Source: Acidobacteriota bacterium (lineage in GTDB: Bacteria > Acidobacteriota > Blastocatellia > RBC074). From it: 64,000 nucleotides of DNA. A program made the position numbers and the translations under genes. Shown here in pieces: positions 37,328-46,350 of this stretch; within the stretch, counting starts at the first letter, position 1; every line of letters starts with the position of its first letter. Below the pieces are notes generated by a model, which was not told the origin of the DNA, made no database searches, and saw nothing but the letters and a program-made list of their open reading frames with translations. The stretch is from contig JAHBSF010000024.1 of NCBI GenBank assembly GCA_019639255.1, positions 1-64,000 on the forward strand. The letters are read 5' to 3'.

Positions 37328-38760
37328 CGGCTCAGCGCTTCCTTCACCGACTTGAGCGCAGCGGCGTCGGGATGATCGCGGTAAAAAGGATCGAGCGGAA
37401 AACATCCCGACACCAGTCCGTTGCGCGGCCCCGTAGTGCAATCGCTGAATGTGCGGCATAGCCGTTTTGCCTGAAGCCTGCGGCCCGCAAGCACGTCCGC
37501 CGGCAGGTCGTGGTAGGAAAGCACGAGCCTTCCAAGCCCTACGAAATCCGCGCCGCCCGTACGAACCTCGTACTGCGCTACGGCCGGCAGCCATTCCTGC
37601 AAATATGTATACCCCGAACCGACGATGCAGAGTTCCGGATAACGCGACTTGAGTTCGCGCGTGACTTTCAACTGACGCGCGACTCCTGCGAGCGGATCTT
37701 CGGGCGGCAGATAACCGTCCGAGGGCGGAAACAGCGCGGGTCGTTGTATGTGCGGATTGTAGTAGGGGCTGCCCGCCGATGTGCACAGAAGTTTTATACC
37801 GAGTTCCGGCAGCAGTTCGCAAAACCGGTACGTTTCCTCAAGATCCATCTGCAACGGATCTTCGGCGTCTGTGCCGAAGCCGTATTGATAAAGCCCCTCG
37901 AACGATTCCGGTTCGCCTACACGGCCGGCGCCCATGCGAAACGGCAGCAGGTCGAATGCGCTCAATCTGACGCCTATTTTCAGCCCCGGCGCATCGCGGC
38001 GGATGCCTGCAACGGTTTCGCGCAGGAATCTGGTGCGGTTCTCGAAGCTGCCGCCGTAGCGCCCGCTGCGCGTTCTGGCGCTCAGAAATTCGTGTCCGAG
38101 ATAACCGTGGCAGTGCTTGAGATCGACGAATGCGTATCCGGCGGCTTCGGCCCTTACGGCCGCGCGTACGAAATCCCCGATAAGGTCGTCGATTTCACCG
38201 TCGGTCAGACAGGGATCGTCGGGCTTGATGCCGAAGCGCGCATCGAGCAGCGGATGGTGATAAAGAATCCTGGGTTCGAGTTTCTTTTTATCGTTCGGGC
38301 GCGCGAAACGGCCCGAGTGCGTCAGTTGAAGACCTACGAGAAGATCGTCGGTCCGGCCGAAATGCGCGGCGTGTTCGGCGACGAGTATGTTGAGCAGGTC
38401 TTCAACTGACGCACTCGTTGCGTCATTGGAAACGAGCTGATTGGGATTGGCGCGGCCGTCGTGCCTGACGGCTACTGCCTCGCCGCCCCAGATGAGTTTT
38501 GCGCCGCTTGCTCCGAAATGACGCCAGCGCCGGCGCGTCAGATCCGTGGGTTCGCCTTCGGGCGTTCCGTCCCACCCTTCCATCGGCAGTATGCAGAAGC
38601 GGTTGCCGATCCGGAAACCGTCAAGGTCGTAAGCGCGCGCAAGCGGCGAGGCGGGCGCAGATTCGATTTCACGGTCGAACGGAAGATCGACGCCCAGCAA
38701 TTTCAGATAGGCGTTGAAGTCGGCGGCGGTCTTTAGCGAAGCAATGCGGCGATAAGACAT
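37321..38760 (-). CDS. NADH:flavin oxidoreductase (old yellow enzyme family)
   Basis: 479 residues from ATG 38760; an ATG 18 nt upstream lies in a repeat. A TIM-barrel [16 protein letters not shown] at the FMN site, [39 protein letters not shown] with the substrate-binding His and FMN-phosphate residues, and [18 protein letters not shown]. It lacks the C-terminal iron-sulfur/FAD modules of dienoyl-CoA reductases. A C-terminal [19 protein letters not shown] region carries three Cys, unusual for the short forms. It would reduce activated C=C bonds with NAD(P)H; the substrate is unknown. Confidence 0.88.
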   Translation of the reverse strand: MSYRRIASLKTAADFNAYLKLLGVDLPFDREIESAPASPLARAYDLDGFRIGNRFCILPMEGWDGTPEGEPTDLTRRRWRHFGASGAKLIWGGEAVAVRHDGRANPNQLVSNDATSASVEDLLNILVAEHAAHFGRTDDLLVGLQLTHSGRFARPNDKKKLEPRILYHHPLLDARFGIKPDDPCLTDGEIDDLIGDFVRAAVRAEAAGYAFVDLKHCHGYLGHEFLSARTRSGRYGGSFENRTRFLRETVAGIRRDAPGLKIGVRLSAFDLLPFRMGAGRVGEPESFEGLYQYGFGTDAEDPLQMDLEETYRFCELLPELGIKLLCTSAGSPYYNPHIQRPALFPPSDGYLPPEDPLAGVARQLKVTRELKSRYPELCIVGSGYTYLQEWLPAVAQYEVRTGGADFVGLGRLVLSYHDLPADVLAGRRLQAKRLCRTFSDCTTGPRNGLVSGCFPLDPFYRDHPDAAALKSVKEALSRG

Positions 38761-39048
38761 GTTGAGTGCTGAGTGCAATGGAAACCGAAGTTCTTAACCG
38801 AAGTTCTTATGCATATTGAGCCGCGAAGCGGCGGAAGAACTGTAGCCCAGGGCGCGAGCCCTGGGTGGGTGTGGAAAAAGCCTGTAAGCCCCGGAGGGGC
38901 GAAAGATCTTTCGCCCTTTCAGGGCTCGGACGTTCTTTTTCTGCTGACCTGGCGCTCACGCACCAGGCTACAGATCTTTCGCCGCTTCGCGGCTCAATAT
39001 GCATAAGAAATTCGGTCTCCATTGCACTCAACACTCAGCACTCAGCAC
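38761..39048. repeat. About 290-bp imperfect palindrome with similar reading frames on both strands
   Basis: GAGTGCTGAGTGCAATGGAAACCGAA at the left is mirrored by TTCGGTCTCCATTGCACTCAACACTC at the right. The inner arms ATGCATATTGAGCCGCGAAGCGGCG and its complement pair too. Each strand has a 75-77-codon frame with shared stretches (MHIEPRSG, AKDLSP, FRRFAAQYA). There is no SD and no known domain, so these are probably by-products of symmetry. The right edge has extra tandem CTCAGCACTTCTTC units. It fills the gap between the reductase start and the NarL regulator end. Confidence 0.8.
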
Positions 39049-39072
39049 TTCTTCTTCTCGCTCAGCACTTCT

Positions 39073-39756
39073 TCATTGCGGAGCCTTCGCCAGTCCATGG
39101 CGATAAGCGTAAAGCATAAGTTCTATACGATCCGAGAGGTCGAGTTTTTCGAAAATCGAGGTCAGGTGATGGCGGACAGTGATTTCGCTGATGAAGAGGC
39201 GTTCGGCGATTTCCTTGTTCTTGAGTCCTTCTCCTACGAGTTCCACCACCTCGCGCTCGCGTTTGCTGAGAGCGGCGATTTTGCCGGCCTCGGGATCGAC
39301 TTTTGCCGGACGGTTGCCGCGCGTGAAGTCGCTCAGCAGGCTCGCCGTCAGGCGCGGATCGAGCCATACCTCGCCGGCCGATACACGTTCTACGGCGTTG
39401 ATTACGACTTCAACGGCCTTTTCTTTCATCACGACGCCCATGGCGCCGAGGCGCACGGCCTGACGATGGACTTCGAGATCCTTGAGTCCCGTGAGAATGA
39501 TGACCTTGGCTTCCGGAACTATCGAGAGCAGTTCGGGCAGCAGGTCAAGCCCGCTCGTATCGCCGAGATCCAGGTCCAGAAGAATGATGTCGGGCGATGT
39601 CTGTTTTGCAAGTTCCAGCGCCTGCTCGCCGTCTCCCGCTTCGCCTACGACCACGAGTCCGGACCGCGACTCGATGACGAGCTTCAGGCCGGCGCGCACG
39701 ATTACGTGATCGTCGATGAGCAGAATGCGGATCTCCCGCTCGGTCTGGGTCGTCAT
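39073..39756 (-). CDS. NarL/FixJ-type response regulator
   Basis: 227 residues. The receiver domain has IDDH, LLDLDLGDTSG with the phospho-Asp, ILTG, and VMKEKA with the conserved Lys. The LuxR-type helix-turn-helix follows (LSKREREVVELVGEGLKNKEIAERL and ITVRHHLTSIFEKL). It lies 63 nt downstream of the hybrid kinase on the same strand and is its likely partner. Confidence 0.93.
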   Translation of the reverse strand: MTTQTEREIRILLIDDHVIVRAGLKLVIESRSGLVVVGEAGDGEQALELAKQTSPDIILLDLDLGDTSGLDLLPELLSIVPEAKVIILTGLKDLEVHRQAVRLGAMGVVMKEKAVEVVINAVERVSAGEVWLDPRLTASLLSDFTRGNRPAKVDPEAGKIAALSKREREVVELVGEGLKNKEIAERLFISEITVRHHLTSIFEKLDLSDRIELMLYAYRHGLAKAPQ

Positions 39757-39819
39757 AAGGTTTCGATCCTGATCCGGGGTTGCGGCTTCGACTCAAGATC
39801 CGGATTATAAATCAATTGC

Positions 39820-42800
39820 TCAATCGTTCCTATCGGTTCCGGCCGAAGCGCGCGATTCGAGCACTCTCTTCAGGCGCTGAAATTCGGCGTCGAGATCATC
39901 GAGTACTTCGGCGGCTCCCTCGGTTTGTCCGGCGCGGCCGCGCGTTTCCAGATCCTCGCACAGCGCGCCCATTTCCCTGGCGCCGAAGGTATAGGCGCTG
40001 CCCTTGAGGCTGTGTGCGGCGCGGCGCAGCGCCGCGGCATCGCCCGCAGCCAACGATGCGCGCAGATCGTCCAGGCGCGTCGGGGTGTCCTGCAAAAACA
40101 GCGTTATCAGTTCGGTAAGGATCGATTCGCCCTGCTCCTCGGCCTGGCGCAGGCTTTCGAGCATTGCGGGATAAACCGTACCGGATCGCATCTCGGCGTC
40201 CAGATCGGGGCCGCTCGCCTGGGCCAGGGCGCGGCGCAGTTCTTCGGGTTTTACGGGTTTGCTGACGTAATCGTCCATACCGGCGTGCAGGCACTGTTCG
40301 CGATCGCCCGGCATGGCGTTGGCCGTCATGGCGATTATGCGGGGCTGACTGCGCACGGGCCAGTCGCGCCGTATGCGGCGCGTCGCTTCGAGCCCGTCCA
40401 TTTCCGGCATCTGCACGTCCATCAGAACCACGTCGAAGGGCTGGCGCTCGAGCGCGGCGAGCGCTTCGACGCCGTTGTTGGCGACCTGGGCGCAGTAACC
40501 GAGTTTTTCGAGCATCATCAGCGCCACCTTCTGATTGACCAGATTGTCCTCGGCCAGCAGTATGCGCAGCGGTTGCACGGTTGAGAGTCTTTCCGGCGGC
40601 GGCGCCTGTGGAAACGGAGAGGCGCTGATGCGCAAAGGATCCGCAAACAGATTCCCGAGCGCCTCGCCAAGCCTCGCAGCCTTGAGGGGTTTCGACAGCA
40701 CGGCTGCAAGCGGCAGTTTGCCGCCGAATCCGCGCCGCGCAAGCTCCTGCTCGGTGCGCGATTGATTGGTCGCAATTACCACACACATCGGTGCGCCCGG
40801 CCCGAGAGCCGCAAGCCACTGCAACTCACCGCGATCTTCCGAACCCGTTTCGATCAGCAGCGCATCGAAACGCTCCCCGTTTGCAAGCCGTTGCCCGGCT
40901 TCATCGCGCGCAACGCACTCGACGGCCTTCACATCCCACGCGCGCATCTGACGGCTGATCATCATCCGCCGCGCGGCATTGGAAATAATCATCAGCACCC
41001 GCCTGCCCGCCAGCGCCTGGGGCGCGGTGCGCGCAAAGCTGCCCGCAGGAGCCTCACCCGTGCGAACGGTGAAATAAAAAGTCGATCCGCGCCCGGCTTC
41101 GCTTTCAACCCAGATCCTGCCTCCCATCAGATCGCACAGCCGCCTGCTGATGGCGAGTCCGAGGCCCGTTCCGCCGTAATGGCGCGTAGTCGAGGCGTCG
41201 ACCTGGCTGAAGGAGCGGAAAAGCCTGTCCATACGATCGGGCGGGATTCCGATGCCCGTATCGGTCACGGCAAAGCGCAATTCGACCGCCCCATCGATGT
41301 CCCGCACCTTATCTACCGTAAGCGATACTTCGCCGTCGGCGGTGAACTTCACTGCGTTGCTGAGCAGGTTGACCATAACCTGCCGCAGCCGGGTATCGTC
41401 GCCGAGTATCGCTTCGGGCACGCCTTCTTCCATGAAGTACGCCAGTTCGAGATCCTTCTCCGCAGCGCGCACGGCTACAAGATCGAGCGCAGCCTCGATG
41501 CAGGCGCGCAGGTCGAACGGACGGTGCTCAAGCTCCAGTCTGCCCGACTCGATCTTGGAGAAATCCAGAATGTCGTTGATTATGGTCAGCAGGTCTTCGC
41601 TGCTCGATCGTATGGTCGCAATCAGGTCGCGCTGCTGCGGGGTCAACTCGCTGCCGAGCAGAATGCCCGTCAGCCCGATTACGGCGTTCATCGGCGTGCG
41701 TATCTCGTGCGACATGTTGGCCAGAAATTCGCTCTTCGCCTTGTTGGCCGTCTCGGCGGCGTCCTTCGCCTGCCGCAGTTCCTCGGCCACCTGTTTCTGC
41801 GCCGTGATGTCCTCTACGGTGCCCACATAACCGATCTTGTTTTCGTCGGCATCGAAAATCGCGCGCGCACGCGCACGCAGCCAGCGCAACTCGCCTGCGG
41901 GAGATACCGCGCGAAAGTCGCGCGCAAATTCGCCCCCCGACAGGCTTGCCGCCGTCCATTCGTCGATGATTCCCTGCTTGTCTTCCGGGTGTATGGGCTC
42001 GATTCCCTCAGTGGGCAGATCCATTCCGGCGCGCAATCCGCAGATTTCTTCGATCCTCGTGTTTGCATACGTAATACGGTACTGCCGGTCGATCTGAAAA
42101 ATACCTATCGGCGCCGCATCGCTAAGGACGCGGAAACGCTCTTCGCTTGCGCGCAACGCGTCCTCGGCCAGCTTTCGCGCCGTGACGTTGCGGTAAACCC
42201 ATAGGTGGCCGCGGTAATAATCGCCGATAAAAATCGGGTGATAGTCGCGCTCAAACACGCGCCCGTCCGCCAGCCGCACCTCCTCGCCCACAACAATCCG
42301 GCGCTCGCCGAGTATCCGGTCGATGCGCGCCGGAAATTCCTCCGGCGCAGACAACAGGCGCCCGAGTTGCTCGAAAATCTGCGCGCAATCGACGCCGAGC
42401 ATCGTCTCGGGCGGCACGGCGATGTCGAACATGCGGCAGAATTCGCGATTGGCAAGCACCAGCCGCCTCGCCTCGTCTTCTACGATTACCCCCTCGTTGA
42501 GCGCTGCAACCAGCGCCGCAAGCCGCGAGTTGACGGCCTTGAGCGCCTCCTCGGCGCGAATCCTCGCCGTCACGTCCTGCGCGTGTCCGAGCACGTAGGG
42601 AGCGCGGCCCTGTTCTTCCAGCCTTACGTTCTGATAGGACCAGACGCGATCCTCTCCGCTGCGGGTCTGAACCACGAGCAATCCGCTGTCGGTCGGACGC
42701 TCGACTATGCGCCGCAGGTAATCGCCGAGCTGCTGCCTGACTGCCGGCGCCAGAAACTCGCCCAGATTGCGCCCCACAATCTCCGAGACTTCATACCCGA

Positions 42801-43440
42801 TCGAACGCGCCCCGGCCATATTGACGCTCAATAACCTGCCCTCCAGATCGTGGGTGCAGATCATGCCCTGCGTGTTCTCTACCAGATCGCGATAGCGCTT
42901 TTCGCTTGCGCGCAGCGACTCTACTACCCTTTGTCTAGAGATGAAGTCTCCGAGACGCCGCCCCGCTTCAAGAAGCAGTTCGCGCAGCTCTCCCCCAGGT
43001 TCCGCTGCTTCGCGGCTGAAAAACAGGCACGCGCCCAACGTTGCGTGAATCGGCAATGCAATGGCGCCGGCTATGCGCGCACGCGCCGCTTCAGCCGGAT
43101 CAAGCCCGAACTGCTGCGGATCGTCGGTCCATATCACATCGCCCGCCTCCAGCGCGCGCCGAAACAATGCGGGATTGCCGGCCGACAGCGAAGCTGCAAG
43201 CGGCGCAAGCTCCGGGTCGCTGCTCCATATTTCAACCGGCAGCAACGGCCCCGAGTCGCCCTCCGCCAGCCACAGCGCACCGCACGACCATCCCCACGCA
43301 CTGCCCAGTACTTCAAGCACCTGCGGCGCAGCTTCGGTGATGGTCTCGGCCTCGGCCAGGACCAGCATCACCGCAGTCCGGCAGTATTGTTCGCGCGATT
43401 GCGGCGCGCGCAGAAGCTCCAGGGGAGGCGTTTTCATCAT
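39820..43440 (-). CDS. Hybrid sensor histidine kinase (GAF-PAS-PAS-PAS-HK-REC-REC-HPT)
   Basis: 1,206 residues with no membrane segment, so a cytoplasmic sensor. Order: GAF-like domain about 20-165; PAS at about 178-297, 303-420 and 430-548; HisKA with phospho-His578 in [12 protein letters not shown]; HATPase with [16 protein letters not shown] and [10 protein letters not shown]; a degenerate receiver about 812-920 lacking the Asp; a true receiver about 958-1075 with Asp1008 in [11 protein letters not shown]; and an HPT domain with His1143 in [11 protein letters not shown] full phosphorelay is therefore contained in one chain and can pass phosphate to the downstream NarL regulator. The signal is unknown. 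Confidence 0.94.
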   Translation of the reverse strand: MMKTPPLELLRAPQSREQYCRTAVMLVLAEAETITEAAPQVLEVLGSAWGWSCGALWLAEGDSGPLLPVEIWSSDPELAPLAASLSAGNPALFRRALEAGDVIWTDDPQQFGLDPAEAARARIAGAIALPIHATLGACLFFSREAAEPGGELRELLLEAGRRLGDFISRQRVVESLRASEKRYRDLVENTQGMICTHDLEGRLLSVNMAGARSIGYEVSEIVGRNLGEFLAPAVRQQLGDYLRRIVERPTDSGLLVVQTRSGEDRVWSYQNVRLEEQGRAPYVLGHAQDVTARIRAEEALKAVNSRLAALVAALNEGVIVEDEARRLVLANREFCRMFDIAVPPETMLGVDCAQIFEQLGRLLSAPEEFPARIDRILGERRIVVGEEVRLADGRVFERDYHPIFIGDYYRGHLWVYRNVTARKLAEDALRASEERFRVLSDAAPIGIFQIDRQYRITYANTRIEEICGLRAGMDLPTEGIEPIHPEDKQGIIDEWTAASLSGGEFARDFRAVSPAGELRWLRARARAIFDADENKIGYVGTVEDITAQKQVAEELRQAKDAAETANKAKSEFLANMSHEIRTPMNAVIGLTGILLGSELTPQQRDLIATIRSSSEDLLTIINDILDFSKIESGRLELEHRPFDLRACIEAALDLVAVRAAEKDLELAYFMEEGVPEAILGDDTRLRQVMVNLLSNAVKFTADGEVSLTVDKVRDIDGAVELRFAVTDTGIGIPPDRMDRLFRSFSQVDASTTRHYGGTGLGLAISRRLCDLMGGRIWVESEAGRGSTFYFTVRTGEAPAGSFARTAPQALAGRRVLMIISNAARRMMISRQMRAWDVKAVECVARDEAGQRLANGERFDALLIETGSEDRGELQWLAALGPGAPMCVVIATNQSRTEQELARRGFGGKLPLAAVLSKPLKAARLGEALGNLFADPLRISASPFPQAPPPERLSTVQPLRILLAEDNLVNQKVALMMLEKLGYCAQVANNGVEALAALERQPFDVVLMDVQMPEMDGLEATRRIRRDWPVRSQPRIIAMTANAMPGDREQCLHAGMDDYVSKPVKPEELRRALAQASGPDLDAEMRSGTVYPAMLESLRQAEEQGESILTELITLFLQDTPTRLDDLRASLAAGDAAALRRAAHSLKGSAYTFGAREMGALCEDLETRGRAGQTEGAAEVLDDLDAEFQRLKRVLESRASAGTDRND

Positions 43441-43567
43441 CAGCCGTGCTTTCTAAGGTGCGGTCGCCCGCACGTCCATCCGCGGAAATTGTCGGACGGC
43501 GCCTATCGGAAAGATTTGGGCGACGGCGAATGATAGCCAAAAACCCCTCGTTTCGGGAAGCAATAAG

Positions 43568-43667
43568 CTGAAGAGTAACGGAACAAACGAAAATAAACGG
43601 AATAAATGGAAACATGTATGGTTTCCGTTTATTCCGTTTATTTTCGTTTGTTCCGTTACTCTTCAGG
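43568..43667. repeat. Intergenic palindrome, copy 9
   Basis: CTGAAGAGTAACGGAACAAACG matches CGTTTGTTCCGTTACTCTTCAG exactly, a 22-bp outer stem. Further pairing runs inward (AAACGGAATAAA). The right arm includes the stop codon of the receiver gene at 43663-43665. Confidence 0.9.
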
Positions 43668-44052
43668 CTGCATCGATCATAGGGGGCACGTCGAGATCCA
43701 GGAGGTGACGGAGCAGAATTGCAGGGATGAGCGGTTTGTGGAAACGGGGGATGTCGTTGCGACCGGTGATTTCCGGCGGAATCTGGTCTTCGGGGCAGGC
43801 CGTCATAACGATCACGGGCAGCGGTTTGGGGCGGGCGTCGATGGCCGCAAGCACCTCGGCGCCCGAGAGTTTGGGTAAAATCAAATCCAGCACGACGGCG
43901 TCGGGACCGAAATCATCCATTAGTTGCAGCGCCGTTTCGCCGTCCCCGGCCTCGGCAACCTCATAACCCGCCCGCGTCAAAAAGAAACCCAGCAGACGTG
44001 CAACGTGGCGTTCATCCTCAACGATCAGTACTTTTCCCATTCTTTTTTCCAT
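43663..44052 (-). CDS. Single-domain response regulator (CheY-like)
   Basis: 129 residues from ATG 44052, or 125 from ATG 44040; upstream open frame lacks support. A lone receiver: VLIVEDE acidic pocket, VLDLILPKLSG with phospho-Asp, IVMTACP, and FHKPL with the Lys. The C-terminal LLRHLLDLDVPPMIDAA replaces an output domain. Its stop is supplied by the palindrome. It lies 223 nt upstream of the hybrid kinase on the same strand and could be an extra acceptor for it. Confidence 0.85.
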   Translation of the reverse strand: MEKRMGKVLIVEDERHVARLLGFFLTRAGYEVAEAGDGETALQLMDDFGPDAVVLDLILPKLSGAEVLAAIDARPKPLPVIVMTACPEDQIPPEITGRNDIPRFHKPLIPAILLRHLLDLDVPPMIDAA

Positions 44053-44286
44053 CGCCTTGTGCTGCATTCCGTTCGCCAGGCGACCCTCCCGCCGGATACG
44101 AGCGAAAATTCTGGCGGCGCAGCCCCCACACCGCGCCGCCAGTCTACGCGCAAAATCTCTGTATCGGACTCTGCGCGCAATCTGTCGCTCCCCGACAGTC
44201 CCTATAAAACCACGAACCTCCCGCATCCCGCATCGTTGCCCGCGACCAAATTTACTGGTCGCATGCGACCGTTTTCCCCCCAAAGC

Positions 44287-44306
44287 AATGGCACAATTGT
44301 GCCATT
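44287..44306. promoter_or_regulatory. Perfect 20-bp palindromic operator candidate
   Basis: AATGGCACAATTGTGCCATT is fully self-complementary, typical of a dimeric regulator site. It lies 93 bp upstream of the aldolase promoter -10 and 235 bp upstream of the divergent receiver gene start. The regulator is unknown. Confidence 0.6.
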
Positions 44307-44379
44307 GACGAACCCGCAACCCGCCCCGCCTGCCCCGATTTCGTCGCCATTTTGCCGAGCCGATGCACCAGAACAATCA

Positions 44380-44408
44380 TTGATCTGACGCGGGCGCGGG
44401 TGTAGAAT
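44380..44408 (+). promoter_or_regulatory. Sigma70-type promoter of the aldolase gene
   Basis: TTGATC at 44380-44385, a 17-nt spacer, then TAGAAT at 44403-44408; the predicted start is near 44415. That leaves a leader of about 55 nt before the TTG at 44470. Confidence 0.6.
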
Positions 44409-44469
44409 GCCGCTCTTCGCGACCCGTACCCGAAGCGGCCTATCCTTATTCCGGAATGGAGAGAAAACC

Positions 44470-45543
44470 TTGAGTATCAAAGAAATCGAACAAATGTTGG
44501 GAGAAGAGGGGGCGTCGCTGCTCACCCACGAGTGCCGTACAATCCCCAAACAATCACTGCATCTGCCCGGTCCCGACTTCATCGACCGTGTGTGGAAGGA
44601 CTCGGACCGGTCCCCCGTAGTGTTGCGCAACATGCAACTGCTCTACAATACGGGCCGTCTGGCCGGAACCGGCTATGTCTCGATCCTGCCCGTAGACCAG
44701 GGCATCGAACATTCCGCGGGCGCAAGCTTCGCCCCGAATCCGATCTATTTCGATCCCGAAAACATCGTCAAACTCGCAATCGAGGGCGGATGCAACGCCG
44801 TAGCATCGACGCTAGGCGTGCTCGGCGCCTGCTCGCGGCGCTACGCCCACAAAATCCCGTTCATCGTAAAAATCAACCATAACGAATTCCTCTCCTACCC
44901 GAACAGCTTCGATCAGATCCTGTTCGGAAGCGTAGACCAGGCGTTCGATATGGGCGCCGTAGGCATCGGCGCTACGATCTACTTCGGCTCCGAAGAATCC
45001 AAGCGCCAGCTCCAGGAACTCACCGCCGCCTTCGAATACGCCCACGAACTCGGCCTGTTTACCGTATTGTGGTGCTATCTGCGCAATCCGGCCTTCAAGA
45101 CCAAGGAAAAGGATTACCACGTATCGGCGGACCTCACGGGTCAGGCCAACCATCTGGGCGTGACGATCGAGGCCGACATAATCAAACAGAAGCTGCCCGA
45201 GAATAACGGCGGGTACAACGCTCTGGCCTCGAAGGAAAACCCCTACGGCAAAACCGACAACCGCATCTACACCGAGTTGACCTCGGACAACCTCATAGAC
45301 CTGGCGCGCTATCAGGTCGCAAACTGTTATATGGGCCGCGCCGGATTGATTAACTCCGGCGGAGCATCGACGGGCGCGGGCGATCTGGCTGAAGCCGCGC
45401 GCACCGCCGTAATCAACAAACGCGCCGGCGGCATGGGCCTCATATCAGGACGCAAGGCCTTTCAGCGCCCGATGGCCGAAGGAGCCAAAATCCTCAACGC
45501 CATCCAGGACGTATACCTCGCCCCGGAGATCACCATCGCCTGA
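44470..45543 (+). CDS. fbaB: Class I fructose-bisphosphate aldolase (DhnA/FbaB type)
   Basis: 357 residues from TTG 44470, chosen for SD ATGGAGAG. An in-frame ATG at 44407 coincides with the promoter -10 and is rejected. [61 protein letters not shown] and [21 protein letters not shown] are signatures of the bacterial/archaeal Schiff-base aldolase distinct from the metal-dependent class II enzyme. It cleaves fructose-1,6-bisphosphate reversibly. The stop overlaps the ATG of the next gene (TGATG). Confidence 0.94.
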   Translation: MSIKEIEQMLGEEGASLLTHECRTIPKQSLHLPGPDFIDRVWKDSDRSPVVLRNMQLLYNTGRLAGTGYVSILPVDQGIEHSAGASFAPNPIYFDPENIVKLAIEGGCNAVASTLGVLGACSRRYAHKIPFIVKINHNEFLSYPNSFDQILFGSVDQAFDMGAVGIGATIYFGSEESKRQLQELTAAFEYAHELGLFTVLWCYLRNPAFKTKEKDYHVSADLTGQANHLGVTIEADIIKQKLPENNGGYNALASKENPYGKTDNRIYTELTSDNLIDLARYQVANCYMGRAGLINSGGASTGAGDLAEAARTAVINKRAGGMGLISGRKAFQRPMAEGAKILNAIQDVYLAPEITIA

Positions 45544-46256
45544 TGCACCAGAAAGAGAAAAACGGAACATACGGAAATAACGGAATATACGGAAAAGAAC
45601 CCGTGGGACGCATATTTTCCGTATATTCCGTTATTTCCGTATGTTCCGTTTTTCTCTTTCTGGTTTTATCGGCGCGCGCCGAGATCCTCGACCGGATGCT
45701 GGCTACGGTCAACGGGGAACTTATCACCGAAAGCGAAGTGCGGTGGGCGCTTGCGCTCGATCCCGAACTCGAACCCCTCTCGCTCAGTCCGGAAAACAGG
45801 CGCATCATGCTCGCGCGGTTGATAGATCAGAAGATCCTCGGCCAGGAAGCCGCCAAAATTCCGCAAAACCCTCCGACCGAAGAAGAGATCACCGAATACA
45901 TCGAGGAACTCATCAGCGCCTTCCCTTCGCGCGAAGTATTTCAATCGCGGTTGAAGCGCGTCGGCCTCGATCCTACAAGCCTGCGCGATATGGCGCGCCG
46001 CCGGATCGAACTGCTTAAATACGTGGATTTCCGCTTCCGTTCCTTCGTCCTCATACAACCCGAAGAGATCGAGCGTTATTACAACGAAGTCCTCATTCCG
46101 CGCCTGCGCAATCGCGGCCTGACGATTCGCTCGCTGGAAGAAATGCAAACCGAAATCGAGGCCCGGCTCTCCGATCAGCGCATCAACGACGAACTCGACC
46201 GATTCCTCGACGAAGCCCGCGACGCCGCACAAATAGTCCGGCTCGCCGAGATCTGA
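45543..46256 (+). CDS. SurA-N-like secreted protein with repeat-encoded N-terminus
   Basis: 237 residues if started at ATG 45543, which overlaps the aldolase stop. Residues 53-200 match the N-terminal chaperone domain of SurA/PrsA-like isomerases: MLATVNGELITESEV, LARLIDQKILGQEA and a helical ESLxx-type region with LRDMARRRIELLKYVDFRF. No parvulin isomerase domain follows. The first ~45 residues are encoded by a palindromic repeat. Its right arm reads IFSVYSVISVCSVFLFLVLSARA, which behaves as a signal-peptide core and cleavage site. An internal ATG (codon 52) would give a protein without export signal. A periplasmic chaperone role is inferred. Confidence 0.72.
   Translation: MHQKEKNGTYGNNGIYGKEPVGRIFSVYSVISVCSVFLFLVLSARAEILDRMLATVNGELITESEVRWALALDPELEPLSLSPENRRIMLARLIDQKILGQEAAKIPQNPPTEEEITEYIEELISAFPSREVFQSRLKRVGLDPTSLRDMARRRIELLKYVDFRFRSFVLIQPEEIERYYNEVLIPRLRNRGLTIRSLEEMQTEIEARLSDQRINDELDRFLDEARDAAQIVRLAEI
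45548..45663. repeat. Intergenic palindrome, copy 10 (now coding)
   Basis: CCAGAAAGAGAAAAACGGAACA against TGTTCCGTTTTTCTCTTTCTGG is a perfect 22-bp outer stem, with ATACGGAAATAACGGAATAT also mirrored. It overlaps the 5' end of the SurA-N-like gene completely and stays open in its frame. Confidence 0.9.
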
Positions 46257-46350
46257 ACAGAGAACACGCAAGACACGGAAAGAGGAATTGTCCGGTTTTC
46301 TTTCCGCGCCTTCCGCGTCTTCAATTTCCGCGTGTTCCGCGTTCTCTCTC
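46257..46350. repeat. Intergenic palindrome, CGCGGAA subtype
   Basis: GAGAACACGCAAGACACGGAAAG versus CTTTCCGCGCCTTCCGCG and CGTGTTCCGCGTTCTC. It sits between convergent genes, directly after the SurA-N-like stop. Confidence 0.78.

Larger units (their letters stand above)
44053..44469. other. 417-bp divergent control region between receiver and aldolase
   Basis: It holds a perfect 20-bp palindrome (44287-44306) and a sigma70-type promoter (44380-44408) for the aldolase. The remainder has a GC-rich stretch with no other gene; open frames on either strand have no codon or motif support. Confidence 0.6.

Noticed and set aside
38773-39034. Two small genes on opposite strands
   Set aside because: Both frames arise from the symmetry of a palindromic element; no SD sites and no domains.
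44407-44469. Extended N-terminus of the aldolase from ATG 44407
   Set aside because: That ATG overlaps the promoter -10 (TAGAAT); the TTG at 44470 has a proper ribosome site and matches family length.
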